Shown: in pieces, positions 7,637 to 15,694 of the stretch
Layout of the letters: each line of letters opens with the position of its first letter
How positions within the stretch are numbered: the stretch's first letter is position 1
DNA from: Methanotrichaceae archaeon
GTDB lineage: Archaea > Halobacteriota > Methanosarcinia > Methanotrichales > Methanotrichaceae
Direction: 5' to 3'
DNA length: 64,000 nucleotides
Assembly (NCBI GenBank): GCA_013178225.1
Contig: JABLXE010000008.1
Span: forward strand, 53,435 to 117,434
Notes under the pieces: generated by a model
Seen by the model: the letters and a program-made list of their open reading frames with translations, nothing else
Database searches by the model: none
Told to the model about the DNA's origin: nothing
Program-made: the position numbers and the translations under genes

Positions 7637-7882
7637 ATGAGAACCAGCCACGCTCTGATGCTGCGCTTCCTTCACGATCCTCAATACGAATTCCATAAGG
7701 TGGAGGTGGAATACGTAAACCGGGGAGCCCCAGGGGATCGCTCCACGGTTATCGGAAGACATATTCGCAGCCTGGAGCAGGGGGGAATGGAGATTGAGTC
7801 TGAGGCGGGCATTACGTTCATTCCCTATCACCGTATCCGCAGGATAAGCTACGATGGAGAGGTGATGTGGAAGAAAGATTAG
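7637..7882 (+). CDS. UPF0248 / DUF504 (MJ1316-type) protein
   Basis: 81 residues from the ATG at 7637 (a TTG at 7598 would add 13 poorly conserved residues). The core HDPQYEFHKVEVEYVNRGAP followed by FIPYHRIRRISYDGEVMW matches UPF0248/DUF504. The family includes MJ1316 and is annotated elsewhere as an RNA cyclic-end recognition domain. It probably binds RNA. It is the last gene of a three-gene run of small proteins. Confidence 0.8.
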   Translation: MRTSHALMLRFLHDPQYEFHKVEVEYVNRGAPGDRSTVIGRHIRSLEQGGMEIESEAGITFIPYHRIRRISYDGEVMWKKD

Positions 7883-7992
7883 GGGGCCTATTATCCAGCC
7901 CCGCAGCTGCTGGCGCGAAAGGAATGCTTTGCACAATGCTTGGGCGCTTGAATCGCGTTTGCCGTTTGCCCAGCAGGCCTGGAGGAGGGCGC

Positions 7993-8160
7993 TCACAAAT
8001 GAGCCAGGCGGACTTTCCTTTCGTTGCGGTCCAGATATTCCTTTATGGCCTCAATTATTACCTCTGACTTCTGGCAGTACAGAACCCCCCTGTTCTTGGC
8101 CACGTACTCCATCAGTCGGTCGTTCAGCTCCGGGCTTATCTCTACCTCTACCTTGGGCAT
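7993..8160 (-). CDS. ribbon-helix-helix (CopG-like) transcription regulator
   Basis: 55 residues: MPKVEVEISPELNDRLMEYV, then KSEVIIEAIKEYLD. A beta strand followed by two helices with the SEVIxEAIxEYL second helix is the classic CopG/ribbon-helix-helix fold of dimeric DNA-binding proteins or antitoxins. It is convergent with the UPF0248 operon and diverges from the KamA gene, whose start is about 235 bases away, so that intervening region could be a target. No toxin partner is visible. Confidence 0.8.
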   Translation of the reverse strand: MPKVEVEISPELNDRLMEYVAKNRGVLYCQKSEVIIEAIKEYLDRNERKVRLAHL

Positions 8161-8394
8161 GTTCTATTGTTGCCTCCGGCGACATTAATCAAGTTAATCC
8201 TTCAGCAATTGGGACCCGGAAGCCGGGCCGCAAAACAGTCTCCCATGTTTCCCATCATGCCGTTTTCTGAAATTGAACACTCGTTAGCGTTCACTCCTGT
8301 GAGACGATCATAACAATTATGAAACGTAGTGCGACAGCTCTATCCAGGCTAGGACAAATTTGAAGTAAAATAGACGAGAGAGAGTTTGCCGGAC

Positions 8395-10191
8395 ATGACG
8401 ACGAGATGGAAGGATTGCTGGGATGCAGCGCCGGAGCTGCATATGCTGCTAAAAGAAAGCAAGACCCTGGAGAGTGCGCGCAACAAGGTGATGCGATATC
8501 TGGAGGCCAAGGAATGGACCTACATGAACGATTCCAGTGAGATAGATCCCTGGGACTATGTTCTTTACAAAGAGGCGTTGCGAACGCTCAGAAATATCGT
8601 CTCCCCTCGCAACGAAAAGGCCTCTGAGAGTTCTGCGCTCCAGTACCTGTGGACGGCAGCGCTCTCCGGCGATTCGGAGGTCGCTGACGATTTCATCGCC
8701 GAGTTCGTTCACTTCTTTAAGGCTCTTAAGCTCAATTCCGATGTCTACCCCTCCCGGCTGATGGAGGGAATCGAGATCCCCAACTTCGACGATTTTGAGG
8801 GCCGGGAGGCGGGAAAAATGAGGTCCGATTTTCTGGACCTGATGGGAGAGCGCATGGACCGCTATCTGGTGAAGTACAGAAGCGGCCTTGAGGCAGACAT
8901 CGTGAAGCTGCGGCAGGAGAACAGGGGACGCATCCTGGAGGCCCTGGACAGCAGAGAGGATGACTGGGCCGATTGGCACTGGCAGTTCAAGCACGTCTTC
9001 AAGGACTTGAGCAGCCTGGAGACGCTCAAAAAGGTCGTCGAGCTGGACAGCGAGCACGAGCAAGCGATCCGTCTCGCGGTCGAGAACCACATCCCGTTCG
9101 GTGTGACACCTTATTACCTCCATCTCATGGACCCTCAGCCCAGCGACCGGGACTTCGCGGTCAGATGGCAGGTCTTTCCGCCCTTGAGCTATGTCGAGAA
9201 CATGATTGCACACCGCAAGGACCGCAAGTGGGCCTTCGACTTCATGAGGGAGCGGGACACCTCTCCAATTGACCTGGTCACCCGGCGCTACCCGAGGGTG
9301 GCCATCATCAAGCCCTATGAGTCCTGCCCCCAGATCTGCGTGTACTGCCAGCGCAACTGGGAGATCACCTCCCCGCTCATGGCCTCAGCCATGGCTCCGC
9401 CGGAGAAGCTGGACGCGGCCCTGGACTGGTTTGCAGAGCACAACCGGATGATGGACATCCTGGTGACCGGAGGCGATCCTCTGGTGATGGGCGACGAGCT
9501 TATCGACCGGATACTGAACAGGCTCTCGCAGATGCCCCATTTGAAGAGCATCCGCATCGCCACCCGCACCCCGGCCACGGTTCCCCAGAGAATCACGCCG
9601 GAGCTGTGCGAGATTTTTTCCCAGTATCATGAGCCCGGCAAGAGGAACCTGTGCGTGGTGACCCATCTCATGCACCCCTATGAGATCACCCCCGAGGCGG
9701 TGGAGGCCGTAGCCAGAATAAGACGTGTGGGGATGATGGTCTACAACCAGCAAGTCTTCACCTTTGCCAACAGCAGGAAGTTCGAGACCGCTGCCCTGAG
9801 AATTGCCCTCAAGCAGATCGGGATAGATCCCTACTATACCTTCAACATGAAGGGCAAGACGGAGATGGAGGACTATTCCGTTCCCATCGCCAGGATACTG
9901 CAGGAGCGAAAGGAAGAAGCCCGGACGCTGCCCGGGATCTTCCGGACCGACGAGCCGGTCTTCAATGTTCCCGGACTTGGAAAAGACCATCTGCGGGCCT
10001 GGCAGAACCACGAGATGATCGGAATTACCCCCGAAGGCAGGAGGATCTATTCGTTCCTGCCCTGGGAGAAGAACATCGCCAAGGTCAAGCCCTACATCTA
10101 CACCGATGTCCCCATTCTCACCTACCTGAAGCGCCTGAAGGAGAGAAATGAGGACCCCGAGGACTACCGCAGCATCTGGTATTATTACTGA
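8395..10191 (+). CDS. KamA-family radical SAM protein (lysine/glutamate 2,3-aminomutase-like) with long N-terminal region
   Basis: 598 residues from the ATG at 8395 (a TTG at 8386 is possible), longer than the roughly 420 of lysine 2,3-aminomutase. The first 240 or so residues are an alpha-helical extension without a recognised domain. The radical SAM core starts near residue 290 with IIKPYESCPQICVYCQRNW, the CxxxCxxC site for the 4Fe-4S cluster near residues 311-318. TGGDPLVM and RIATRTPATVPQRITPEL follow as in the KamA family. PLP and SAM dependence is expected. In methanogens relatives make beta-lysine for the osmolyte N-acetyl-beta-lysine, but no acetyltransferase partner is next to it, so the substrate is undetermined. 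Confidence 0.85.
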   Translation: MTTRWKDCWDAAPELHMLLKESKTLESARNKVMRYLEAKEWTYMNDSSEIDPWDYVLYKEALRTLRNIVSPRNEKASESSALQYLWTAALSGDSEVADDFIAEFVHFFKALKLNSDVYPSRLMEGIEIPNFDDFEGREAGKMRSDFLDLMGERMDRYLVKYRSGLEADIVKLRQENRGRILEALDSREDDWADWHWQFKHVFKDLSSLETLKKVVELDSEHEQAIRLAVENHIPFGVTPYYLHLMDPQPSDRDFAVRWQVFPPLSYVENMIAHRKDRKWAFDFMRERDTSPIDLVTRRYPRVAIIKPYESCPQICVYCQRNWEITSPLMASAMAPPEKLDAALDWFAEHNRMMDILVTGGDPLVMGDELIDRILNRLSQMPHLKSIRIATRTPATVPQRITPELCEIFSQYHEPGKRNLCVVTHLMHPYEITPEAVEAVARIRRVGMMVYNQQVFTFANSRKFETAALRIALKQIGIDPYYTFNMKGKTEMEDYSVPIARILQERKEEARTLPGIFRTDEPVFNVPGLGKDHLRAWQNHEMIGITPEGRRIYSFLPWEKNIAKVKPYIYTDVPILTYLKRLKERNEDPEDYRSIWYYY

Positions 10192-10308
10192 CATCCATTA
10201 CTGACATTCTGAAATTATTCGCGGATGTTGGCGAGGTCAGTCACCTAAAATAGAAGATGGGGCTTCCCGGAAAAATTTTTTGAAAAAAGAGGCCAAGGAT
10301 AATCTATT

Positions 10309-11604
10309 CTAGTCCTTCTGCAGCCACTCAACCAGCCTCTCCAGTCCGGCAACTGTATCCTCGCAGTTGGCCAGGATGAATTCCTCCGGCAGCTCCTGGT
10401 GCAGAGCGATGGTCTCGCCGGCGGCCAGCGCCTGTGCCCCGTTGAAATTGATGTAAGATAGCCTGGCAGTCAGTTCACCTTTCGGCCTCTCGAAAACCGA
10501 TCCCGGCAAGAGGGCCACTCCTGTCTCCTTCAAAAGCCGCTCGCATAAAGTTGCGCTGCTGCAAATCCCTCTCCGGGCCAGTTTTTCCGAGAAGGGCGAG
10601 AAGTCGGGAAACAGATAGAAGGCACCCTCGGGAGCGTGGATTCTCACCCCGGCATCGGAGAGTATTTCATAGCATTCCTGGCCCAGGCTGGACAGGATGC
10701 GTCTTGCGTGCCACAAATAGCGCTCAATGGCTATTCCGCCACGGAAGGCCTCTACGGCCGCATACTGGATAGGCGCGCTGACCGAGGTGTAGGTCTCGCT
10801 GGCCACAGAGGCCATGGCCTCCAGCAGCCAGTCCAGGGTCTCGGGGAAGGTGAAGGTTCCAAGCCTCCAGCCTCCAGCGCCGCACCATTTGGACAGCCCC
10901 GAGCTGATGATGGTCCCCTCGGGATAGTAGCGGGCTACAGACACGTGTCCGCCCTTGTGGTGGATCTGGCCGTAGATCTCGTCGGAGAGCAGGATGATTT
11001 CGTATTCCCTGGCCACCCGGGCAATGTCGTGCAGCTCCTGGGCGGTGTAGGTCAGGCCGTCGGGATTTCCAGGATAGTTCAGCACCAGCACCCTCGGCCG
11101 GTACAGATCCTGCTCGCCCTCCAATAGCTCGGCCAGGTGCTCAGCGGTTATGTGCCATTTGTCGGCAAAGCAGGTGTGAAGCAGGCTCACCCTCTTTCCC
11201 AGTATCTGAGCCTGGGGCACGTACGAGACCCAGCAGGGCGTGGGGACGATGATCTCCCCGTAGAAGATCAGCTGCAGCAAGAACATCAGCTCTTTGGAGC
11301 CCGGGCCCACCATCACCCCGTCCGGGCTGGCCTCGACGTTGTCCTTCATCTTATGGAACCCGGCCACAGCCTCCCGCAGCGCCGGGAGTCCCTTCACCGG
11401 CAGGTAATCCTTCTCGTGTGCATGCAGCCTCAGGGCTTCTACCACGGGGCCGGGCACCGGGAAAGGAGACTGGCCCAGCCCGAAGTTGTAAACCTTCTGG
11501 CCCTGGCTCTGCAGGAGCTTCACTCTCTCATTTATGGCCAGGGTTGGGGACTGGCCTGTGCCGCGGATGTTGATGTTCAGGCTGACGTGCTTTCGCAGAC
11601 TCAT
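10309..11604 (-). CDS. PLP-dependent aminotransferase, class I/II
   Basis: 431 residues. Landmarks are YNFGLGQSPFPVP near the start, LPVKGLPALREAVAGF, LNYPGNPDGLTY (substrate Asn), LLSDEIYGQI (PLP-ring Asp and Tyr) and SGLSKWCGAGGWRLG with the PLP-binding Lys near residue 240. FYLFPDFS and RLSYINF (carboxylate-binding Arg) come near the C-terminus. It is fold type I, subgroup I. The ATG at 11604 has GTGAGG nine bases upstream; a GTG at 11619 is the alternative start. It is transcribed toward the KamA gene, convergent. The amino acid substrate cannot be told from sequence. Confidence 0.85.
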   Translation of the reverse strand: MSLRKHVSLNINIRGTGQSPTLAINERVKLLQSQGQKVYNFGLGQSPFPVPGPVVEALRLHAHEKDYLPVKGLPALREAVAGFHKMKDNVEASPDGVMVGPGSKELMFLLQLIFYGEIIVPTPCWVSYVPQAQILGKRVSLLHTCFADKWHITAEHLAELLEGEQDLYRPRVLVLNYPGNPDGLTYTAQELHDIARVAREYEIILLSDEIYGQIHHKGGHVSVARYYPEGTIISSGLSKWCGAGGWRLGTFTFPETLDWLLEAMASVASETYTSVSAPIQYAAVEAFRGGIAIERYLWHARRILSSLGQECYEILSDAGVRIHAPEGAFYLFPDFSPFSEKLARRGICSSATLCERLLKETGVALLPGSVFERPKGELTARLSYINFNGAQALAAGETIALHQELPEEFILANCEDTVAGLERLVEWLQKD

Positions 11605-11650
11605 ATTCGAGGTCCTCACTGGATTGATGGCGGAATTTTGATTGCTAGGA

Positions 11651-11660
11651 TTTATAAACT
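11651..11660 (-). promoter_or_regulatory. TATA box for aminotransferase gene
   Basis: AGTTTATAAA on the minus strand lies about 47 bases before the ATG at 11604, leaving a leader of roughly 20 bases. The motif fits the archaeal TATA consensus. Confidence 0.55.
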
Positions 11661-11661
11661 T

Positions 11662-11960
11662 TAACTCTTGGTTTTTCGGATATACCTTGCTGATATTTAG
11701 TTTAGCCTTCGTAAATCCAAGCTTATACTATAATATTATAACCATTCAATTTTAGCATATAAACTCTACGTAGTCTCAAACGGATCTCTTTGAAGATCAA
11801 TCAGCATGAAAGTCCGCTATGTTTTAGCGTTTGGCAGAGATCACTTTATAAAAACGGGATGCCGATTGCGGTTACAGCATCGTAAAAGTTTATATACTAG
11901 AAACCGGATGCCGTATATGATGTGGCAGGGCGATCAGATCAGTAATCGCTATTCTCCGGC
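11662..11960. other. intergenic region with tRNA promoter
   Basis: No gene is seen. The region is AT-rich. Two similar blocks occur: TTATAAAAACGGGATGCCG near 11845 and TTATATACTAGAAACCGGATGCCG near 11890. The second contains the TATA box (TTTATATA, 11889-11896) about 65 bases before the tRNA-Gly. The duplication may give tandem promoters. Confidence 0.45.
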
Positions 11961-12032
11961 GCGGCTGTGGTCCAGCGGTTATGACACGGGCTTCCCAAGC
12001 CTGTAACCCGGGTTCGATTCCCGGCAGCCGCA
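11961..12032 (+). tRNA. tRNA-Gly (CCC)
   Basis: Acceptor GCGGCTG/CAGCCGC with discriminator A, D arm GGTCCAGCGGTTATGAC, anticodon stem CGGGC/GCCTG with loop TTCCCAA (anticodon CCC), and T arm CCGGG/CCCGG with loop TTCGATT. All stems are intact and there is no intron. CCA is not encoded. Confidence 0.92.
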
Positions 12033-12100
12033 CGTTTTCCATGCTCTGTCTGATTACATTTAAGCAAGCCCGAACGCCTTTGCTTTTCGAAGGCGCAGAA

Positions 12101-12131
12101 AATAAAAAGAGCGGGGCTTTTTGCCAGCCCC
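12101..12131 (-). terminator. hairpin plus T-run terminator after PA14 protein
   Basis: On the minus strand GGGGCT...AGCCCC forms a hairpin followed by a T-rich tract (complement of AATAAAAAGA, 12101-12110). It sits about 40 bases past the stop of the gene ending at 12169. Confidence 0.55.
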
Positions 12132-12168
12132 CATCCGTCACTGTATCGCCCTGAATGGCTGACAGCAA

Positions 12169-13113
12169 TCAGGCCGCGGTCTCTGGGAAAAGCCCGCTTT
12201 GGGCGGTCCTGCGCGTCCACTCCGATCCTCCGAAGCCCTCGGTCCCGTCCAGCCAGATCAGCAGATCGGGGGAATCGATCATAAGGACCATGTACCCATC
12301 GTACATGTTGCCACCCTTGGGCACATCGGCCCAGTCCAGGTAGATGATATCCTCATCTATTGATCCCATGGCCACGTTGGACCATTCGCCCGGATAGTCA
12401 GAGGGCTCGCCGAACCACCACAGGACATCGTCCAGCTGACGGAGGTAGTAGGTTCCACCGTCATTGCAGTCCCAGACGCCTGTCAGGTCCAGCCCGGTAA
12501 GACCAGGCATGCTCCAGCCGCTTCCTGTGGAATATCCCTGTCCTAGCGAGCTGCCTGATGAAGTAGGCACGTACTGAGGGCTGCTGATAGCCTCCGATCC
12601 GCCTGGCGGCGTCCAGAAGAGCTGCAAGGCCACATAATACCTGGGACCCTGGAAATAGTCCACCTCTATCTGGTGGGTGCCCGGAGTCAGATAAACGCTG
12701 CCGGAAGCGCTTGCCGAAGCATGAACTCCATCGTTGTCGATGAGCTTCTGTCCATCGATGAACAACCGGGATCCGTCATCCGACACCAGACGGAATCCAT
12801 ATTCGCCCTCCTGATTCACCTGGAAGCTGCCCGTGTACCGGATGGCAAACCACTCGAAGCGGTCTGTCACTCCCGGAAAGCCGCTGTCAAAAGATCGGGT
12901 CGGAACATCCAGCGTCTTGGTGTAGATGCTTCCAACCGGCGTCAGTGTCGAGAAATCCGGAAGAGACGAAGTTCCTTCGGGCAAATAATAAATGTCTCCC
13001 CTAAGAGAACTCAAATCCTCAGTGGCTGAGCCGAATGGATTTTCGCTCTGTGCCATGGCTGATGCACATAGCGCTACCATTACTAGAGAGAAAAATCCAA
13101 TAAAATATCTCAC
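12169..13113 (-). CDS. secreted PA14-domain protein
   Basis: 314 residues from a GTG at 13113 that has GGAGG eight bases upstream; an ATG at 13128 sits inside that site and is less likely. A signal peptide (RYFIGFFSLVMVALCASAMA) precedes a PA14 beta-barrel of about 140 residues. The PA14 part contains the conserved core GEYGFRLVSDDGSRLFIDGQ, then VYLTPGTHQIEVDYFQ and LQLFWTPPGG. PA14 domains bind glycans. A Ser/Gly linker leads to a C-terminal domain of about 110 residues (GVWDCNDGGTYYLRQLDDVL) that resembles a small lipocalin-like beta domain. Likely cell-surface or extracellular sugar binding. Confidence 0.8.
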   Translation of the reverse strand: MRYFIGFFSLVMVALCASAMAQSENPFGSATEDLSSLRGDIYYLPEGTSSLPDFSTLTPVGSIYTKTLDVPTRSFDSGFPGVTDRFEWFAIRYTGSFQVNQEGEYGFRLVSDDGSRLFIDGQKLIDNDGVHASASASGSVYLTPGTHQIEVDYFQGPRYYVALQLFWTPPGGSEAISSPQYVPTSSGSSLGQGYSTGSGWSMPGLTGLDLTGVWDCNDGGTYYLRQLDDVLWWFGEPSDYPGEWSNVAMGSIDEDIIYLDWADVPKGGNMYDGYMVLMIDSPDLLIWLDGTEGFGGSEWTRRTAQSGLFPETAA

Positions 13114-13400
13114 AATAGCTCCCTCCATAATCCATCTCTATTATTATCTATAAAATAGTTTACGAGGGGAAGGTAGGTTGGAATTGGCCTGGCTGCATTC
13201 TGAACTGAACAATTGGAGAGGCTCAAGATCTGTTGGGCCCTGATTCTGGGCGGCATTTTATAGCGCTTTTCGTTTCTCGAATGACTCTTCATTAAATCCA
13301 GCCGGCCTTCCCCTCGATGATTTGCCGCAATTTAGCTCCTTTTTGAGATCATACGCAAAAAACTTAAATTAAAAAATAGATCTCTTCAACTGGTGAGATC

Positions 13401-13901
13401 ATGGAAAATGATTCCCAGATATTCTCTGAAAACGTTGCTCTTCTCAGAAAAGAGGCCTCTGATGGTGGCTTGGTATTCTCAACAATATATGATAAATTGG
13501 ATCATATAAATAGAGGGGATCCCGCAAGGCCGAAGTACATATGGTCCTACGCTTATGATTCTGGTGCCCGCCCTGGGCAGAAGTTGCGCCATATAATCTA
13601 TCTGAGAAACCCGTTTCCAAAATGGGAACACCATCTTCACGTAACATATTTCATCGGTTTTCCGAACTTCGACAACCTCTTTCAATCCTGGGTTCATAGA
13701 GACACCAGGTGGCAGGACTGGACTACAGGTCCTTTTGACCTTGAGGCAAATGCACAGAAGCTGGAGATTTCTTATGCTCATGTAATCCCAGACGTTCCGC
13801 CATCTAGCTACAACTCTATGGCAATTCTTTGGAGGTCTGAGCTGGGCATGGAATCCTATTTGGATTTCAATGTGGTGAGCTTGAATGTCTTGCCGAAATA
13901 G
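13401..13901 (+). CDS. protein of unknown function
   Basis: 166 residues, no signal peptide. The sequence is rich in aromatic residues and looks all-beta (KLRHIIYLRNPFPKWEHHLH, then VTYFIGFPNF). No family is recognised. The ATG has GGTGAG upstream, and AAAAACTTAAATTAAAAA about 40 bases upstream may be the TATA element. It stands alone between a divergent PA14 gene and the dUTPase gene. Possibly an extracellular-protein-like or lectin-like fold acting in the cytosol. Confidence 0.65.
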   Translation: MENDSQIFSENVALLRKEASDGGLVFSTIYDKLDHINRGDPARPKYIWSYAYDSGARPGQKLRHIIYLRNPFPKWEHHLHVTYFIGFPNFDNLFQSWVHRDTRWQDWTTGPFDLEANAQKLEISYAHVIPDVPPSSYNSMAILWRSELGMESYLDFNVVSLNVLPK

Positions 13902-14055
13902 CCGGAGAGACACCAAAGAAACCTTTTGTTTCAACCATAGCAGAACATGATTGGCGGTATTCATTCTATAAATCCCAAAAGCCATTGCAGAAAAACCATC
14001 TCAATAGATAAGGCATAAAGCCCAGGAGCCCCTCACCTTGCCTGCGTGAATCATC

Positions 14056-14547
14056 ATGAGCATCATAATCGGATCCGAGCTGGCCTGCCTGGTGGAATCG
14101 ATGATCGACCCCGAGGTTCAGCAGCAGATGTGCGGGGTGGAGCTCACCCTGCAGCGACTGGAGCGCTACACCTCTAAGGGCAGCCTGGCCTTCAACAACC
14201 AGGAGCGCCAGAACGCCCAGACCGAGGAGATCCCATTCGATAAGTCCGGCTGGGTTGACCTACCTCCGGGCGCGTACCTGGTGACCTTCAACGAGATAGT
14301 GAGCATCCCCAGGGACAGCGCAGCCCTTGCCCGCCCGCGCTCCAGCCTGCTCCGCAGCGGAGCCAGCCTGCAGACGGCGCTATGGGACCCGGGATACAGA
14401 GGGCGAAGCCAGAGCCTGCTGGTGGTCTACAACCCGCACGGCCTGCGGCTGAAGAAGAACGCCCGGCTGATGCAGCTGATCTTCCTCCGGCTTGAGGGCC
14501 GGGCGGAAAAGGGCTACTCGGGAGTGTACCAGGGCGAGAACATTTAG
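14056..14547 (+). CDS. dut: deoxyuridine 5'-triphosphate nucleotidohydrolase (archaeal type)
   Basis: 163 residues. The family motifs are ARPRSSLLRSGASL (motif 2, uracil and phosphate contacts), TALWDPGYRGR (motif 3 with catalytic Asp) and the strand VVYNPHGLRL. GVELTLQRLERYTSKG and LPPGAYLVTFNEIVSIP precede them. The architecture is that of the trimeric dUTPase/dCTP-deaminase superfamily, and the length matches archaeal Dut. It hydrolyses dUTP to dUMP, keeping uracil out of DNA. It appears monocistronic, followed by a convergent gene. Confidence 0.88.
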   Translation: MSIIIGSELACLVESMIDPEVQQQMCGVELTLQRLERYTSKGSLAFNNQERQNAQTEEIPFDKSGWVDLPPGAYLVTFNEIVSIPRDSAALARPRSSLLRSGASLQTALWDPGYRGRSQSLLVVYNPHGLRLKKNARLMQLIFLRLEGRAEKGYSGVYQGENI

Positions 14548-14572
14548 CTTCCCAAAAAAAGAAAAAAATTGC

Positions 14573-15132
14573 CTACTCGACCTTCAGAGTTTCGATTATC
14601 TGCCGGGTGGTGTTCTGATCCAGGAAGGATAGCAATCCGGCGTATCTATTTTCGCCAATATTCCAGCTGGCCACGTCGGCCGTCTTTCCCATGACGCTGA
14701 ACAGGCTGTTGCTGGTATTCAATGTGCTGACGGTCACGTTATTGCCCATCGAATCGGTGGCGTTCCAGCTTCCAATTATCCTGTCTCCGGAATCCTCAGA
14801 GAGGCTGAGCAGGGATGCTCCAAGGCTCATGCCCATGACGTATGACTGCGAGAAGAACTCAGGCCCGAGAATTTGAGTGTCCCTATCGTAGACGTCCATG
14901 ATCTGAAGCAATGCCTGGCCCTGTCTGCCGGCAATTGTGAATCCCTGGGAGAACATTCCTCCTTCGCTGCTGCTGGTGTCTTCGTCCGGCACGATCTTCA
15001 GATCCGATCCCAGGTCGAAGGACAGGTTTTTTCGCACAGTGTATACACGGGGACGTTCACGTCTGCTGAGGCGGGCAAGCATGCGGCTGTTGCCACCAAA
15101 AGCAGCCCTAGTATTATTGATCCGTATCTCAT
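14573..15132 (-). pseudogene. secreted protein of unknown function, split by a frameshift
   Basis: An ATG at 15132 opens MRYGSIILGLLLVATAACLP, an excellent signal peptide. It continues ASADVNVPVYT, but this frame soon fails. From the six-A run (T run at 15027-15032 on the plus strand) the other frame continues with NLSFDLGSDLKIVPDEDTSS and runs to the stop at 14573, giving about 185 residues in all. One more A in the run would fuse the two. The mature part has three NxT/S sequons and an all-beta look; no family is known. Either a one-base sequence error or a recent inactivation. Confidence 0.65.
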
Positions 15133-15247
15133 ATAAGGTCAATTAGTGAGGATCTTATCTTTTATTTAAAGTATTTCCTGTCGAGACTGCCGCCCAGGCC
15201 CGGAATTATTATTCGAAATGAAAAAACGATAGGAAAAATATCCAGGC

Positions 15248-15682
15248 TCAGATAGCCTGGATCTCCTCCTTGGTGGCGATCTTCACGCCCTGCGCGCCCA
15301 GGACCGACCGGGCGCGGGCGATGTCGTCCACCCGCAGGATCAGCATGGCGCTCTGGGCCTTGGCGGTGACAAAGGCGTAGGCGTAGTCCACATTGATCCG
15401 ATTCTCGCCCAGGGTGTTGACGATCTCGTAAAGCCCGCCTGGAGTGTCCTTCATCTCCACAGCCAGGACGTCGGTGGTGGAGACCGTGAATCCCTTGTCC
15501 CGCAAAATCTGATAGCCCTTCTCGGGAGTGTCCACCACCATCCTGATCACCCCGAAATCGCCGGCTTCAGCGATGGTCATGGCCCGGATGTTCACACCGG
15601 CATCGGAAAGCGTCTTGGATACCTTGGCCATTCGTCCCGGCTTGTTCTCCACAAAGAGCGATATCTGTTTGATCTCTGGCAT
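15248..15682 (-). CDS. tandem ACT-domain protein
   Basis: 144 residues containing two ACT domains: IKQISLFVENKPGRMAKVSK (residues about 4-65) and LAVEMKDTPGGLYEIVNTLG (about 72-138). ACT domains bind amino acids and act as allosteric sensors. It starts 12 bases after the acyl-CoA ligase stop with GGAGG upstream, so the two are one operon. This pair is common in methanogens, and the ACT protein may tune the ligase in response to an aromatic amino acid. That regulatory role is inferred from context. Confidence 0.88.
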   Translation of the reverse strand: MPEIKQISLFVENKPGRMAKVSKTLSDAGVNIRAMTIAEAGDFGVIRMVVDTPEKGYQILRDKGFTVSTTDVLAVEMKDTPGGLYEIVNTLGENRINVDYAYAFVTAKAQSAMLILRVDDIARARSVLGAQGVKIATKEEIQAI

Positions 15683-15694
15683 CTTCTTTTCCTC

